Assembly: GCA_905193085.1 (NCBI GenBank)
Contig: CAJJNI010000098.1
Location: 1-8,498, forward strand
Direction of reading: 5' to 3'
Origin: an uncultured Lachnospiraceae bacterium
GTDB lineage: Bacteria; Bacillota; Clostridia; Lachnospirales; Lachnospiraceae
Length of the DNA: 8,498 bases
Below are positions 7,746 to 8,498 of the stretch, piece after piece; position 1 is the first letter of the stretch; the number at the start of each line of letters is the position of its first letter. Both the position numbers and the translations under genes were made by a program. The notes under the pieces were generated by a model that saw only the letters and a program-made list of their open reading frames with translations, did no database searches and was not told the DNA's origin.

Positions 7746-8381
7746 ATGATGAAATTATACAGAATAAATATCAATAATTTAGAGGACCCACTGCAAAATA
7801 GAAAACTTCTTGAACAGGTTGGTCCGGAACGAAGAAAAAATGTCCTCCGGTATCGTATGCTAAATGACAGAAAGAGAAGTCTTGGCGCAGGTATTATCAT
7901 AAAGAAGATTCTTAATGAAAACGGGCTGTCAGAGAGCAGCCTGAAATATTCTGAAAATGGTAAACCTGTCGCAGATAATCTCTTTTTTAATGTATCTCAT
8001 GCAGGAGATTATGTTGCCGGGGTGCTATCTGATTGTGAAGTTGGCTGTGATATTGAACAGATTGCTGATGCACCGTTTGAAATTGCCGAACACTATTTCA
8101 ATTTAACAGAATGTGAGTACATAAAATCACAACATGACAAAAACAAAGCATTTTTTACCCTCTGGACATTAAAAGAAAGTTATATGAAAATGACAGGCAA
8201 GGGTATGCGTATTCCTCTTAATTCATTTGAAATTGTCCGGACAGAAGATGAATTTATCCTCGATAAAGCTTCAGGAAAACAGTGTTTTTTTAAAACTATA
8301 GAATTTGATAATTACATTTTTTCCGTCTGTAATGAGACAAATTTTGAGTTAACTCAGACAGATTTTTGTGATATTTTATGA
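7746..8381 (+). CDS. Sfp-type 4'-phosphopantetheinyl transferase
   Basis: A 211-residue enzyme that moves the 4'-phosphopantetheine arm from coenzyme A onto the carrier-domain serine, turning apo-NRPS into the working holo form. Family motifs are clear: FNVSHAG (residues 81-87), VGCDIEQI (99-106, with Mg-binding Asp102 and Glu104) and WTLKESYMKMTGKG (140-153, with Glu144 and the substrate-contacting KES and GKG parts). Sfp-type enzymes are usually about 220-240 residues, so this is slightly compact but complete. The likely start is ATG 7746 or the next codon, ATG 7749. A TTG at 7725 in the same frame would overlap the anti-sigma gene and is less likely. The GGAAAAG at 7735-7741 is a weak ribosome site, consistent with translational coupling to the gene ending at 7744. 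Its obvious substrates are the two T domains of the NRPS upstream (Ser codons 2403-2405 and 5394-5396). Confidence 0.95.
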   Translation: MMKLYRININNLEDPLQNRKLLEQVGPERRKNVLRYRMLNDRKRSLGAGIIIKKILNENGLSESSLKYSENGKPVADNLFFNVSHAGDYVAGVLSDCEVGCDIEQIADAPFEIAEHYFNLTECEYIKSQHDKNKAFFTLWTLKESYMKMTGKGMRIPLNSFEIVRTEDEFILDKASGKQCFFKTIEFDNYIFSVCNETNFELTQTDFCDIL

Positions 8382-8416
8382 TTGATGACGTTTTTTTGTA
8401 CTATAGGTGTAGAAAA

Positions 8417-8420
8417 GAGG
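8417..8420 (+). promoter_or_regulatory. Ribosome binding site of the truncated last gene
   Basis: GAGG lies 7 bases before the ATG at 8428. It supports a real gene start although only 71 bases of the gene are present. Confidence 0.6.
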
Positions 8421-8427
8421 AAAAATA

Positions 8428-8498
8428 ATGAAAACAATAGAAAGAGACAGCGCATTTGAATTATTAAAAAAATACAATATAGAAGAGAATAAAACAGT
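8428..8498 (+). CDS. N-terminus of an unidentified protein, truncated by the window end
   Basis: The frame opens with ATG after a well-placed GAGG and reads through the window edge. The 23 complete codons begin MKTIERDSAFELLKKYN and continue charged and helical, with no signal peptide or membrane segment. The AFELLKKYN stretch loosely recalls the start of small HD-domain phosphohydrolases of Clostridia, but this is far too little sequence for a family call. It lies 46 bases after the transferase stop on the same strand, so it may belong to the same operon. That spacer contains a run of seven T (8391-8397) but no clear hairpin before it, so a terminator is not called. Confidence 0.55.
   Translation, partial: MKTIERDSAFELLKKYNIEENKT

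Overview
The window is AT-rich and every gene reads rightwards. It looks like part of a secondary-metabolite cluster from a low-GC Gram-positive bacterium. I infer Clostridia, probably a gut-type Lachnospiraceae/Oscillospiraceae relative, from the base composition, the AGGAG-type ribosome binding sites, the SpoIIAA/SpoIIAB-like regulators and the style of the NRPS condensation domains. The genus cannot be fixed from the sequence alone.

Layout: (1) 1-6725 is a giant non-ribosomal peptide synthetase whose 5' end lies outside the window. The visible order is C(partial)-A-T-C-A-T-R: two elongation modules and a C-terminal NAD(P)H thioester reductase instead of a thioesterase. (2) 6726-6820 is a short gap that contains a second, degenerate copy of the last ~65 bp of the NRPS gene. 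(3) 6821-7120 is a small STAS-domain anti-anti-sigma factor. (4) 7121-7324 is a 204-base non-coding gap with two strong hairpins and a palindrome. (5) 7325-7744 is an RsbW/SpoIIAB-type anti-sigma ATPase/kinase. (6) 7746-8381 is an Sfp-type 4'-phosphopantetheinyl transferase, starting 1 base after the previous stop. (7) 8428 to the end is the first 23 codons of another gene.

Working model: the phosphopantetheinyl transferase arms the two carrier domains (Ser codons at 2403-2405 and 5394-5396). The two A domains each load one amino acid, the second C domain joins them, and the reductase releases the chain as an aldehyde or alcohol. If upstream DNA adds an acyl-loading C domain, the product would be an N-acyl dipeptide aldehyde or, after loss of the acyl group, a cyclised imine/pyrazinone. 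Reductase-ended two-module NRPSs of gut Clostridia are known to make such compounds, and peptide aldehydes inhibit cysteine, serine and threonine (proteasome) proteases. The STAS/anti-sigma pair between the synthetase and its activating enzyme is a partner-switching regulator that may control this cluster; no sigma factor or PP2C phosphatase is visible here.

The observations most worth a second look are the frameshifted duplication of the NRPS 3' end, the partner-switch pair built into an NRPS operon, and the structured gap between the two switch genes.
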